Source: CAYRJD01 sp965205925
GTDB taxonomy: Bacteria > Actinomycetota > Acidimicrobiia > Acidimicrobiales > Poriferisodalaceae
Direction: 5' to 3'
DNA length: 64,000 nt
Assembly: GCA_965205925.1 (NCBI GenBank)
Contig: OZ242183.1
Location: forward strand, 806,001 to 870,000
The position numbers were made by a program, and so were the translations under genes. Each line of letters opens with the position of its first letter. Positions within the stretch are counted from its first letter, which is position 1. The notes under the pieces are model-generated. The model saw only the letters and a program-made list of their open reading frames with translations, did not search any database and had not been told where the DNA came from. Below are positions 35,589-45,100 of this stretch, piece by piece.

Positions 35589-36733
35589 GAAGTGACTTGC
35601 TGGCAGCGCACGAGCGCACTGTGCGCCGTTGGTCTCAACCGGGCAATTGGTGGAGCGCCGATCAGCGGTTAGCCATCGTGGAACAAGTGCGCGCTGCACT
35701 TGATGCTGGTCCACTACCACCATGGGGCAAGCCCGGCAGCCTGGTTAGCGATCTGACTGATTCGCAAGAGCCAGATTCACCGCATGCCGCTGAAGTGCTG
35801 CCACCGGCTGCCGTTGATGCAATCTGGCGCATCACTAACCACCCTGGAACGCTCACGCATGGGTGGTATGTGGGTGTTATCGCTGAGCTAGCCCAGTCAC
35901 AGTTCACCGCACCTGATCAAGAACCACTTGAGTTAGGCCAAGAAGCGCTGGCATATGTGGAGCTGGTTGGCATCGTTGCGCAGGCCAACAATCTTGATCG
36001 TTTTGCTGACGCTTTGGAGTTGGAGCGAATAAAGCTGCCAGCAGCTGAGCCTGGCAAGCCGACACGTGAAGTAGACAAAAATGTGGCGGTGAGAGAGCAC
36101 TGGGTGCCAACCGCGGACTCGCGCGCCCCGGGGGTATTGAAATCACTAACGGCCGTGCCCGCTGAAGTGCAAGCCTGGCTGATGTTGTCCGATGCCGGCT
36201 ACGTGCCGCTTGCGAGCATCCGCGGCGACCTCATATCTGACCACGCTTCGTTGACTCGACCACAGATCGAATTGGTGGCGGCAAGAACTTCCAAGCTCAA
36301 CGAATGCTTTTACTGAACTTCTAGCCACGCGTTGCTGCTCGGTCTGAGCAGCAAGAAAAATGGACTTGAGACCAACTATGAACTAGTCAAAGGCACAGCT
36401 CATGTCGCTGGCAGTATTGCCAATCGTGTTTGCGACTCTGCCATGGATTCCACCGATGAGACAACGGGCGCGGTTGCGCACGCGGAGCTGCTCGTCGGTC
36501 TTGCAGATGCGATTTATGCACGTGAGCCCGATGCCCTGGCAACCAAAAAAAGCGAGCTAGTGAGTGCGGCAGGTAGGGATGTGCTGGTGGATGCGACCGC
36601 TGTGGTTTCCAACTTTTTCATGATGACTCGCATTGCCGATGGCACGGGCACACCGTTAGATGCAAGTACTACAGAGATGAGCGAGGAAGTGCGCGAGGCG
36701 GTTGGAGTCAACGAACTCGTGTCGCGCCGCTAG
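35564..36733 (+). CDS. AhpD/CMD-family selenoprotein with a C-x-x-U active site (UGA = Sec251)
   Basis: One frame of 389 codons interrupted only by TGA at 36314-36316. Read as selenocysteine, the site is NECFY-U-TSSHALLLG, i.e. Glu247, Cys248, Sec251 and His255. This matches the C-x-x-C-x-x-x-H centre of AhpD-like peroxidases, with Sec at the second Cys. Residues 80-165 (TNHPGTLTHGWYVGVIAEL, AYVELVGIVAQANNLDRFADAL) resemble a first CMD-type helical domain; the redox domain follows from about 220, and AHAELLVGLADAI lies near 305. A SECIS-like hairpin lies 3' of the UGA. It starts at the second copy of a duplicated ribosome-binding site. It probably reduces peroxides or acts as a thiol oxidoreductase. 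No selA, selB, selC or selD is in the window. The stop shares CTAG with the convergent gene. Confidence 0.85.
36332..36354 (+). promoter_or_regulatory. Bacterial SECIS element
   Basis: A perfect 9-bp stem (TTGCTGCTC with GAGCAGCAA) closes a 5-nt loop GGTCT. The loop begins 24 nt after the UGA, inside the known 16-37 nt window for bacterial SECIS, and has G in its first two positions as that consensus requires. The E. coli fdhF SECIS also presents a GGUCU apical loop. SelB would bind here to deliver Sec-tRNA. The bulged U of the fdhF stem is not evident. Confidence 0.82.
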
Positions 36734-38415
36734 CTGCTCTCAAAACGTTTAGTGGGTAGGTGCGGCCCGAAGTAACCAACGTGCACCATGCGGGTGTCAC
36801 CAGCGGTGTCGTCATAGAAGTAAAGGCGCGGCGCTATATCGCCGTTTGAAAATTTCAGATGCGCCTCCATCTCAACTATTCCCGAGGGGTGAACCTCTGT
36901 TGAGACCGGCATTTGACGACGCTTCTTGAGCTTCGGTTGTCTCATCACTTCTTCGGATTCGTGCATGGACAGTTTCTTAATACTGTCTGGCCATGCAAGA
37001 CCGTGATTGGATCGCTTGCACCAGTCTTGGAAGTTTTTGTAGCTGGTGTCACCCTCAACTATGTTGTAGGCATAAGCACCCAACGCTTTTAGAGCAGACT
37101 CAAGCTCACGAATCCACAAGTCGCTGCGGTAGCTGCGGTCAATGCGATGAAGCTCTTTCCCCGCTGAAACAGGAATCTCAACGTATTTCAGACTTTTGTT
37201 GGCGCGCTCCAGCACTTGCAAAACCGAAGCAAATTCTTCGGGAGTGGTTTTTGAATCGGTCGCACCGGGCGCTTCACCGGTCTTGTTTTCAAGCAGCAAC
37301 ACCAGGCTGTCTTGCAATGAGCTGATCTGCTCTTGTTTTGCTTTTGTATCTTCGATGCTTTCTTCAAGCTCCCTCTTGAGTTCTGCTATTTCATCACGCG
37401 CTTCGTTAAGCATTCCTTGCGCTCTGGCTTCCTTGGAGCGGGCGTTATGAAAGGATTTCCAAACCTCTTCGTTTTCTTCCTCGCGTTGCGCTAAACGTTC
37501 CTCAAGAGTTGACTCCGCATCGTCGCGCTTCTTTCGTGTGTCGGCAGATTTCTGTAAGTAGTCAAAAGCTGCCGGTGGTCGAGTTGCTACCAGTGTGGGT
37601 AGCAACGTCAAAAAAAGACGGCGGCACACCTCATTGAAGTTGGTCCGAATCTGCGGAGCCGTAAACACCGGATGGCGTGTGATGGCGTTCGGCGCGCTAG
37701 GCATGTACAAACGTGCCTCGCCTGGCTGCACATCGAACTCACCTCCCATCACCTTTTGAAACTGAGTAATGGCGCCCTTGGGCAGAACTAACACCTGGGC
37801 CACCCCAGCAAGCAGTTGCGCGACCGTTCCGGCACGTTCCATGGTTGATTTGGCACCGTCTATTGGATCATGAGCAAACACAACGATTGATGTTTTGCGG
37901 TCACCGGAGAAAATGCGGTCCTTCGCCAGGCTCTCGATTTCTTCGGGTTGGCTTGGGTTGAGCGCGCGTGCTTGATTAAGCAACAGAATGTTCCCGACGT
38001 GCGGCTTACTTTGTGCTTGCTTGCCCTTATCAATCAGTGTGCCAACGAGTTTGATGGTTTCGTGCAGGGAGGAGTCAAGGTGGTCTTGATCCACGGTTGA
38101 CTCGGCGTCCACCCAAACCCAGCTGCGATCCGATTCAGACAACACGCGCAGCAAGGTGCGTGTCTTACCGAAATCGCAGGTGGAATCCAGTGATAACTCA
38201 ATAGCCGAGGCATTGTCGTCCGCAAGTGTTTCGCTGTGAGTCTGACCGACACTGGCAGTGTTGCCTGTCGTGCGCGTTCGCAGGTCATCACTCCAGCTGA
38301 TGAACTCACTCCGGAGCAACTCGGTCAGATTGGCGCGGTCTTCTTGCCAGATAGCACGGTAAACGAGCTCAAAGGGGTCATCCGTAGCAAGGTCTTGATA
38401 GTCAAGATCGTTCAT
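36730..38415 (-). CDS. Uncharacterised protein with central coiled coil
   Basis: A 561-residue protein I do not recognise. The N-terminal 270 residues look globular and partly Rossmann-like (SWVWVDAES, NILLLNQARAL, TSIVVFAHDPIDG, VLVLPKGAI), without a clear Walker A. Residues about 285-375 are a long Glu/Lys/Arg-rich coiled coil. A C-terminal domain of about 150 residues has the short basic stretch PKLKKRRQM and ends with strand-rich sequence (HVGYFGPHLPTKRF). A globular head, coiled coil and C-terminal module suggest a scaffold or sensor. Its stop overlaps that of the selenoprotein. No partner gene is evident. Confidence 0.8.
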   Translation of the reverse strand: MNDLDYQDLATDDPFELVYRAIWQEDRANLTELLRSEFISWSDDLRTRTTGNTASVGQTHSETLADDNASAIELSLDSTCDFGKTRTLLRVLSESDRSWVWVDAESTVDQDHLDSSLHETIKLVGTLIDKGKQAQSKPHVGNILLLNQARALNPSQPEEIESLAKDRIFSGDRKTSIVVFAHDPIDGAKSTMERAGTVAQLLAGVAQVLVLPKGAITQFQKVMGGEFDVQPGEARLYMPSAPNAITRHPVFTAPQIRTNFNEVCRRLFLTLLPTLVATRPPAAFDYLQKSADTRKKRDDAESTLEERLAQREEENEEVWKSFHNARSKEARAQGMLNEARDEIAELKRELEESIEDTKAKQEQISSLQDSLVLLLENKTGEAPGATDSKTTPEEFASVLQVLERANKSLKYVEIPVSAGKELHRIDRSYRSDLWIRELESALKALGAYAYNIVEGDTSYKNFQDWCKRSNHGLAWPDSIKKLSMHESEEVMRQPKLKKRRQMPVSTEVHPSGIVEMEAHLKFSNGDIAPRLYFYDDTAGDTRMVHVGYFGPHLPTKRFESS

Positions 38416-38453
38416 GGCTAGTCAGATAGGGCTTTAGTTACCTCTGCTTACTT

Positions 38454-38987
38454 TTATTGTTCAAAAATTGGCGTAATGCGTGCGCGCGCCAAGGTTGTCC
38501 CGAACATGTTGAAGCCGCAGATAGCGGGCGTGGTGTTTTCATCGATCGGCAAGGAGGCGACGCTCAACGCATGTACGACAAACATGTAACGGTGTGAACC
38601 ATGACCGGCTGGAGGTGCGGCACCGAGATAGCCGTACAAGCTGGCGTCATTGCGCAGTTGTTTTGCTTCGGCGGGAAGGTTCGAGCCCTCCTGGTCGCCT
38701 ACGCCGCTGGCTAGTTCGGTAACAGAGGTAGGGATGTCGTACACCACCCAATGCCAGAAGCCGCTGCCGGTGGGAGCATCAGGGTCAACGCAGGTAACGA
38801 CATAGCTCTGAGTCTCACTTGGCGCTCCTGACCATGCCAGATGCGGCGAGCGATCTTCTCCACCCGCACCGAAAATGCCAGACACCTGCGGCATTGCCAG
38901 CATCTGACCGTCGACAATGTCATTGCTTTGAACAGCGAATGCAGGTACCTGTGCCAAGAAGTCGTAAGGATCTGGGGGAGTTGTCAT
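38454..38987 (-). CDS. YbhB/YbcL family (PEBP-like) protein
   Basis: A 177-residue phosphatidylethanolamine-binding-protein-like fold. Family landmarks are SPHLAWSGAPSETQSYVVTCVDPDAP with the conserved DPDAP, FWHWVVYDIP, and the GSHRYMFVVHAL segment. Bacterial members bind small anionic ligands and have no firmly known role. It has no signal peptide and so is cytoplasmic. It lies on the same strand as the coiled-coil gene, upstream of it, with 38 nt between; cotranscription is possible. Confidence 0.88.
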   Translation of the reverse strand: MTTPPDPYDFLAQVPAFAVQSNDIVDGQMLAMPQVSGIFGAGGEDRSPHLAWSGAPSETQSYVVTCVDPDAPTGSGFWHWVVYDIPTSVTELASGVGDQEGSNLPAEAKQLRNDASLYGYLGAAPPAGHGSHRYMFVVHALSVASLPIDENTTPAICGFNMFGTTLARARITPIFEQ

Positions 38988-39283
38988 ATGAGTACCTTTC
39001 TGCGCTTATGACGGTTGGCTTGTTTGCCTGGTTGAAAAGCTCATTTGAGCTGGTCTCATAAAGCTACTTTCGCGCATGGGGGTGACATGCGCGCGCAACA
39101 GTGCTGTCTTGTGCTCGACAGGATTAGCACCTGGGGTTGGAGATGTACTGGAGTTGTCTTTGTTCTGGCAACATGTACTGGCAACATGTAGTCGTGTCAG
39201 CTTCAGAAAGACCAACGCTATGAACGCACACCCAAGCGATCACACATCACTGAAGCGAAACAGCGCTTAGGCGGTTACTTCTC
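38988..39283. other. Intergenic stretch with small repeats
   Basis: No convincing gene is seen in about 296 bases. It holds a palindrome AGCTCA-TT-TGAGCT at 39038-39051, near the start of the PEBP gene on the opposite strand and so a candidate operator for it, and a 13-bp perfect tandem repeat CTGGCAACATGTA at 39165-39190. The right end leads into tRNA-Arg(CCU) and should contain its promoter, but I cannot pick hexamers with confidence. Confidence 0.5.
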
Positions 39284-39355
39284 GCCCCCGTAGCTCAGGG
39301 GATAGAGCATCGGTTTCCTAAACCGTGTGCGCAGGTTCGAATCCTGCCGGGGGCG
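39284..39355 (+). tRNA. tRNA-Arg (anticodon CCU)
   Basis: A complete 72-nt cloverleaf: acceptor GCCCCCG/CGGGGGC, D-arm GCTC/GAGC, anticodon loop TTCCTAA with CCT at 34-36, T-arm GCAGG-TTCGAAT-CCTGC, discriminator G, no encoded CCA. The outermost anticodon-stem pair (27-43) is T-T, leaving four pairs. It reads AGG codons. Confidence 0.95.
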
Positions 39356-39384
39356 CAAGCCGGCGTAGTGGCCACTAAACGTAG

Positions 39385-40320
39385 CTAGCTACGTAGCTGG
39401 AACGGCGCCTCCACCTTGCTTTGCAGCACCCAGCCGACCTTGCCTACCTCGTCATAGATGCTCGTGTGATTGGCAGCGGTTCCGTTGCCGACGGAGATGG
39501 TGCTGGATTCAAACAAGACCCAGTCCGCAATCGGCATCCGTAAAAGCTGCAATGTCACATCGGTGTTGATATACGACCCGCCGTCAGGAGTGTTGTCCCA
39601 GCCGACAGCTGCACCCATGTCAGACAGCGTTGCGATATGAGCGAACTTGGAGGGCTGCTCTCCAGCTACAAGCGGTTGAGCCAGTCTGACCCATACCACT
39701 CCTGGGCCGGGGTCCTCCGTTGAGCCGGAAACGCTGCGTAGTTCAACAGCATCAACGTTGAAACCGGGTCGCGGGTATTCGAGATTGCCGCCTGCGGTCG
39801 GATCGTTTGCGACATTGGGCATGGCTGGCACGTTGTCTTCAGCCCTGTATGCCGTTCGCAAGGCTCGGCGATGCTCGTCAGAGAAGGCATTAACCGAACT
39901 GAGATTTGTCATCAACCACTGTGAGGTTGCACGCGCTAGCACTGTCTTAGCGGGGTCATCTGTTTGCCAAAACTGGGCATCCACCGTGGCGGTCCGTTTA
40001 CCGATCTTGATTATCTGAGCAAGTACGGCTAACTCGGATACCGGAACGCCCGACAAGATTTCCACCGTCAGCCGTGTACAGAGCAGCTGCTCCAGATAGC
40101 TGTCGGTGCAGTTCTTGCGCAACTCGACTTCTATCGCCCACCCGAGCAACCCGCAAATGCTGCCTCCATGCATGATTCCGTGACCCCATGGGCCGCGTGT
40201 CAGCGTGGTGGCCTGCGCTGTGGTGGTATGGCCTGGGCTAACAACGAACAACCCTGGCGGCATTTCTATTCCCACAGGTAGTGGTGGTGGTGAAGAAGTG
40301 CGGTCATCTGAGGCTGGCAC
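39385..40320 (-). CDS. Acyl-CoA thioesterase family protein (double hotdog)
   Basis: A 311-residue protein of the thioesterase/TesB-like superfamily. The N-terminal hotdog contains GPWGHGIMHGGSICGLLGWAIE, where the MHGG turn and long helix are typical; the second hotdog has FAHIATLSDMGAAVGWDN and YINTDVTLQLLRMPIADW. It probably hydrolyses acyl-CoA, but chain length is unknown. Its N-terminal coding region overlaps open frame upstream of the superoxide dismutase on the other strand; I take the dismutase to start after this gene, which leaves the two divergent with about 106 nt between. Confidence 0.82.
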   Translation of the reverse strand: MPASDDRTSSPPPLPVGIEMPPGLFVVSPGHTTTAQATTLTRGPWGHGIMHGGSICGLLGWAIEVELRKNCTDSYLEQLLCTRLTVEILSGVPVSELAVLAQIIKIGKRTATVDAQFWQTDDPAKTVLARATSQWLMTNLSSVNAFSDEHRRALRTAYRAEDNVPAMPNVANDPTAGGNLEYPRPGFNVDAVELRSVSGSTEDPGPGVVWVRLAQPLVAGEQPSKFAHIATLSDMGAAVGWDNTPDGGSYINTDVTLQLLRMPIADWVLFESSTISVGNGTAANHTSIYDEVGKVGWVLQSKVEAPFQLRS

Positions 40321-40426
40321 GGCGATAGTTCTAGCGCGGAGATCATCAGAACGCCCGCCATACTGGGACGGTCAAGCCGGCTGGAACTCACCAGAGCTCG
40401 TAGTCGCCAACCCTTACTGGAGAAAA

Positions 40427-41032
40427 GTGCCGCATTTGCTTGCACCTCTGCCATATCCACACGACGCTCTGGCCCCTCGCATTAGCGAACGGACTCTGAG
40501 CTTCCATTACGACAAGCATCACGCTGGCTATGTCAAACGTGTCAATGACGCGGTGGTGAACACCTCGGACGAAAATCTCACGCTTGAGCAACTGGTGCTA
40601 AAGACCCAACCCGGATCACTGCTGAACAGCGCCGCACAGGCATGGAACCACGCCTTTTATTGGAACTCGATGTCGCCTGACGGCGGCGGCGATCCAAGCG
40701 GTGATCTTGCAACAGCCATAGGTAACGATTTCGGCAGTATCGACAACTGGCGTGAGCAGTTTGTTTCCGGTGCGGCGGGCAACTTTGCATCGGGCTGGGG
40801 CTGGCTGGTTCGCCAACCGGCTAGCAAAAAGCTGCTGGTAGTGCAAACGGATGACGCGCACACACCACTGATTGACGGACTTCAACCGTTGGCAGTGATC
40901 GACGTCTGGGAGCACGCTTACTATCTCGATTACCAGAACGACCGTGCCGCATACATCAACGGATTCGTTGAACATCTCATCAACTGGGAATTCGTAGCCA
41001 AAAACTATGCGGCGGCGGTGAAAGAGAGTTAG
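40427..41032 (+). CDS. Fe/Mn-family superoxide dismutase, probably iron type
   Basis: A 201-residue dismutase. Metal ligands are visible as His in FHYDKHHAGYV near residue 27, His in AWNHAFYWNSM near residue 75, and Asp and His in IDVWEHAYYLDY near residue 160. The Gln just before (AAQAWNH) is the pattern usual for iron enzymes. The frame is open upstream to 40205, but that part overlaps the divergent thioesterase gene and has no similarity. The GTG at 40427, behind a GGAGA site, gives the normal length and N terminus. It detoxifies superoxide in the cytoplasm. Confidence 0.9.
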   Translation: MPHLLAPLPYPHDALAPRISERTLSFHYDKHHAGYVKRVNDAVVNTSDENLTLEQLVLKTQPGSLLNSAAQAWNHAFYWNSMSPDGGGDPSGDLATAIGNDFGSIDNWREQFVSGAAGNFASGWGWLVRQPASKKLLVVQTDDAHTPLIDGLQPLAVIDVWEHAYYLDYQNDRAAYINGFVEHLINWEFVAKNYAAAVKES

Positions 41033-41087
41033 GCGCTAAGGCGCAGGATGCAGCAGGTGCGCGGCCTCTCTGGGCTACCTTGCGACA

Positions 41088-42035
41088 ATGGCAAAAGCCT
41101 CAACAAATAGGCCGTTCCGGTTTGGCGTGCAAATGCCGACCGCCACAGACCCCAACACCTACCGAAACAATGTTCACAAGATCGAAGATCTCGGCTACAG
41201 CACTGTGTATTGCCCGGATCACTTTAACGAACAGTTCGCACCAACCGTGGCGCTTACGGTGGCAGCCGAGGAAACCACAACGCTGAAGATCGGATCATTC
41301 GTCTACTGCGTTGACTATCGCCATCCGGTGGTGTTGGCTAAAGAAGCCGCCACTCTGGACCTGTTCACACAGGGACGCTTTGAGTTCGGCTTCGGTGCAG
41401 GTTGGATGCGAACCGACTATGAAATGGCCGGAATCGCTTACGACCGACCGGGCGTGCGTATTGCACGAATGGTCGAAGCGATACAGATCATCAAGGCCTT
41501 GTGGTCGGATAAAAAGACGAACTTCGATGGCGAGTACTACAACGTGACCGATGCGGTAGGCACGCCTACCCCGCACACATCTGGCGGGCCGCCAATCGTC
41601 ATTGGTGGGGGAGGCAAAAAAGTGCTTTCGGCAGCTGCTCGTTACGCCGACATCGTTGGCTTCAATCCGTCTTTACATGAAGGCGAGGTGGGCATCGGCG
41701 CGGCTCGCTCATCAATTGCAGATCAGTTTGTAATGCGCCGCCAGTGGGTGCGGGAGGCTGCCGGTGATCGGTTTGATCAGATCGAGCTACAAATGAACAC
41801 ATTTATGGCGACGGTAACTAACGATCGAAACAAGCTGTTTCGAGATTTTGCACCAGCGTTCGGTCTAACCGAGTCCGAAGCGTCCAACACGCCGATCGTG
41901 TTGGCTGGCACGGTAGACCAAATCTGCGAACAGCTTCAACGTGACCGTGAGATTTACGGCATCAGCTACATAGTGGTGCACGCTCACGAAGTGGACGAAA
42001 TGGCGCCAGTGGTGTCGCGCTTGGCGGGCACCTGA
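41088..42035 (+). CDS. LLM-class F420-dependent oxidoreductase
   Basis: Luciferase-like TIM-barrel enzyme of 315 residues. Recognisable parts are FRFGVQMPTATDP, GYSTVYCPDHF, LDLFTQGRFEFGFGAGW near residue 95 and PPIVIGGGGKKVLSAAARYADIVGFNP near residue 165. These match the actinobacterial TIGR03621 (MSMEG_2516) group predicted to use F420H2. The substrate is unknown. With the FrhB-like and split-barrel proteins at the left of the window it supports F420 use by this organism. It stands 55 nt downstream of the dismutase gene and may share its transcript. Confidence 0.85.
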   Translation: MAKASTNRPFRFGVQMPTATDPNTYRNNVHKIEDLGYSTVYCPDHFNEQFAPTVALTVAAEETTTLKIGSFVYCVDYRHPVVLAKEAATLDLFTQGRFEFGFGAGWMRTDYEMAGIAYDRPGVRIARMVEAIQIIKALWSDKKTNFDGEYYNVTDAVGTPTPHTSGGPPIVIGGGGKKVLSAAARYADIVGFNPSLHEGEVGIGAARSSIADQFVMRRQWVREAAGDRFDQIELQMNTFMATVTNDRNKLFRDFAPAFGLTESEASNTPIVLAGTVDQICEQLQRDREIYGISYIVVHAHEVDEMAPVVSRLAGT

Positions 42036-42103
42036 TACTTCGCGATTAGCAATGTCACACCAGTTTGATACAAAAAGGCAGTGGCTCAACGCAATCCAAA
42101 CCA

Positions 42104-45100
42104 ATGACCGGCACAACGATCAATGACATCAGCGTGACTGGCTTAAAGCTGTGGCCGGCTGGTTACGGGCTGCCTGCGCGTCAAAAGCTGCTCGAGCTAA
42201 TCAGTTCGGCCAAGACCGAAGATCCGCTCGCAGCGGTAACGGTGATAACCACCGACGATGGCGGGCTAGGTGTGCTGCGGCGACTCACAGAGGTAATACA
42301 AGCTGATGCGTCCGGTAATGGGCTGCGGGGCTTGATAGCGGTGTCAGCTCACAGTCTGAGCGGCATTGCAGAAAAAGTTTTAGAGCGAGACCCGCAACGG
42401 TTGGTTAAACGCGGGGCCACCGATTTGATGCTGGGCGGTGCAATAAGAAAGGTCTTGTCTACCGAAGCGGGCTTGTTTGAAGGAGTAAAGAACCATCCTG
42501 CAACCGAGCAGTCATTGTTGCGTGTGGTCAAAGAGTTGAGCTATCTGACAGATGATCAGCTCAAACAGGTCGAGAAATGTTCAGCCAGAGCCAAGGCGGT
42601 GGTTGGTCTGTACGAACGAGTTTGCAACCAGCTTGACAAGCACGACCTTTATCTACGAGCGAATATTCTCAAACAAGCAGCCGAAAGAGTAAGTGCCGAA
42701 CCAGTATCCGCAGAGAAAGCCAACACTTCTTCTGCAGTTGCCGTTGCTATCAAACGTCTTGGAACCGTTGTTCTTTACCTACCGGTAGAGCTGAAGAACC
42801 ATCAATCGGAGCTAGTGAAGGCTTTGGCAAGTCACACAAGCGTTCACGTCGTGGCCGGAATTACCGGCGACGGCAAAGCCGATGAGCAATATGTGCAGTT
42901 GTGTGGGCGACTGGGGTTGATTCCCGAGCCATCAAGCCAACCTGAGCCAGTGGCCGATCACATCGTCAGCGTTTCCGACGCGGACGATGAGGTGCGCTGT
43001 GTAGTGCGAGCGGTGATGCGCAACCTCGTCGATGGCGTTCAGGCAAAACGAATAGCAATCCTCTATCCGACAGGCGTTCCATATGCGCGCCTAGTTGCAG
43101 ACCAGCTTGATAGCGCCAAAGTTGGCTGGCATGGCAGCTCCATGCACCGGCTGTCCGAGTCGGTAGTGGGACGCTTTGCAGGTGGGTTAGCTGAGTTGGT
43201 TGGCACCGATTTGGGACGTGTGCCTTTTTTTGAAGTTCTGTCCGATGCCCCGGTGCTGTTTGACCCCAGCGCCGCTGGCGGTGATTCGGATAGCAGAACT
43301 TCAAGGCGAAGAGGCAAGCCGGTACCTGTATCGGCTTGGGAACGAATCGCGCGAGCAGCGAATGTGATCAGTGGGAATGACTGGGAGAGCTTGTTAGATC
43401 ACCACGCCGAGGTGTTGGAACTGCAGCTCCAGAAAGCCACTTCTCAAGAAGACGGCAATGAAATGAGGTTGACGCTCCTCACCAAGGAAATCGGGCAGTG
43501 TAAACAGCTCCGCGATTTCACAAAAGGCTTCAGAGGTAATTTAGATCGGATTCTGGGTGCAAAAACATGGCTGGAATTCTCTGACTGCTTGAAGGGCGTT
43601 CTAGACGAGTATCTCGACAAAGACCCTGTAAAGGGTTGGCCAGATTGGCAACAAGCCGCAGCCGAGGAAGTTTTTGAAACGCTCAAGCAACTAAAAGAGT
43701 TAGCCACGATTGAGAGTGAAACCACGCCCGAGGTCATGTGCCGCGCACTACTGGGGTTTCTAAATCAACCGGTTCGAAAACGAGCCAATCTAGGTAAAGG
43801 CATCTTTGTCGGATTGTTGGATAGCGGAATGGATCTAGCCGCCACTCATGTCTACGTGTTGGGCATGGTGGAAGGCACCTGTCCTACTCGACGTCGACCC
43901 GACAGCATGATCACCGAACAAGAGCGGCAATCATTAGGTAACGCTCTAGCGACAGCGGCCGATCAGGTTTCTAAGCAACATCATGAACTGCAAGCCGTAC
44001 TGGCAGGGGCAAGATCGCACCAGGGCACCACGACCTTGCTGTATGCGCGTGGCGATCTGCGTAACAGCGCAAACAATGTCCCCTCGCGCTGGCTGCTGAA
44101 CACGGCGGAAGCTCTTGAGGCGGAGCCTCTTGAGGAGTCTGAGAGATCCACCGAGAGTTCCTATTTTGCGGGCGGCTACCTAGACGAAGAAAACTTGGAG
44201 GATGCCTCACGTGACAAATCCATTTCAGGATTGCAAGCGATTCCATCGTTTACCGGCGGGCTGCTGGCCACAGATTTCCCTGCTACACGCCAAGAGTTTG
44301 ATGCGGCGGTGCTTTTAGGCGACGTTGGCAAAACCCAGACCCCATTACAAACTCCATTTCAAAGTGTGTCTCAGCATGAGCTTTGTAAGCCAACTAACGC
44401 TCTGGCTCTCGGGATAGAGCTCACTGCGGGTCGTCGAAGCAAGGAATTCACTCGCTTTGATGGAAATCTGGCAGCCCTGAGTGACTCAGATACGGCCCGC
44501 TTAAGAGAACGTTCCCTTGGTGGTGCAATCTCCCCTTCGGCTCTTGAGACTTGGGCTAGTTGTCCACGGGCATATTTGTTTGGACGTGTATTGGGGGTCA
44601 ACCCAATCGAAGAGCCGGAGTTGCTCTATCGAATGAGCCCACTAACGCGCGGCGATATCGCCCATCAGGCACTAGACAAATTACTCAAAAAGTTGCTCGC
44701 ACAAGGCGAAACTCCCGGCCCAGGCCGACCCTATACACCAGCTGACTTCAAGGAGCTAAGCGAGCAAGTCGACAAGGCGCTGGCAGAGCAATCAACAGCG
44801 GGTCTGGGTGGTAGCACGTTCTATGCGGAGGTAGACCGCCAACGGATTCAAGACGACATGGCCGAGTTCCTCAGTCAAGATGAAAACCGAGATTTCACCC
44901 GTGGCACGGTGATCGCGTCAGAGCTTCGTTTCGGCTCGTCGCTATCACAAGATAAGGAACCTAACGAAGTTGCCACGGTGAGTTATGAGCTTGCTAATGG
45001 TGTCGTGCTAAAGCTGCACGGAAGCATCGACAGAGTTGAACGCGTCGAAAGAGACGGCCAAAGCCAGCTAGTAGTGATCGACTACAAGACAGGTAAGTCC

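Noticed and set aside
35564..36316. Two separate genes (35564-36316 and 36332-36733), or a pseudogene with a premature stop
   Set aside because: The frame is unchanged across the TGA, the second part has no ribosome-binding site, the stop is UGA exactly at an active-site Cys position, and a SECIS-like hairpin follows. Selenocysteine explains all of this.
40205..40426. N-terminal extension of the superoxide dismutase
   Set aside because: It overlaps the divergent thioesterase coding region, lacks similarity to dismutases, and a GTG with a GGAGA site lies at the expected start.
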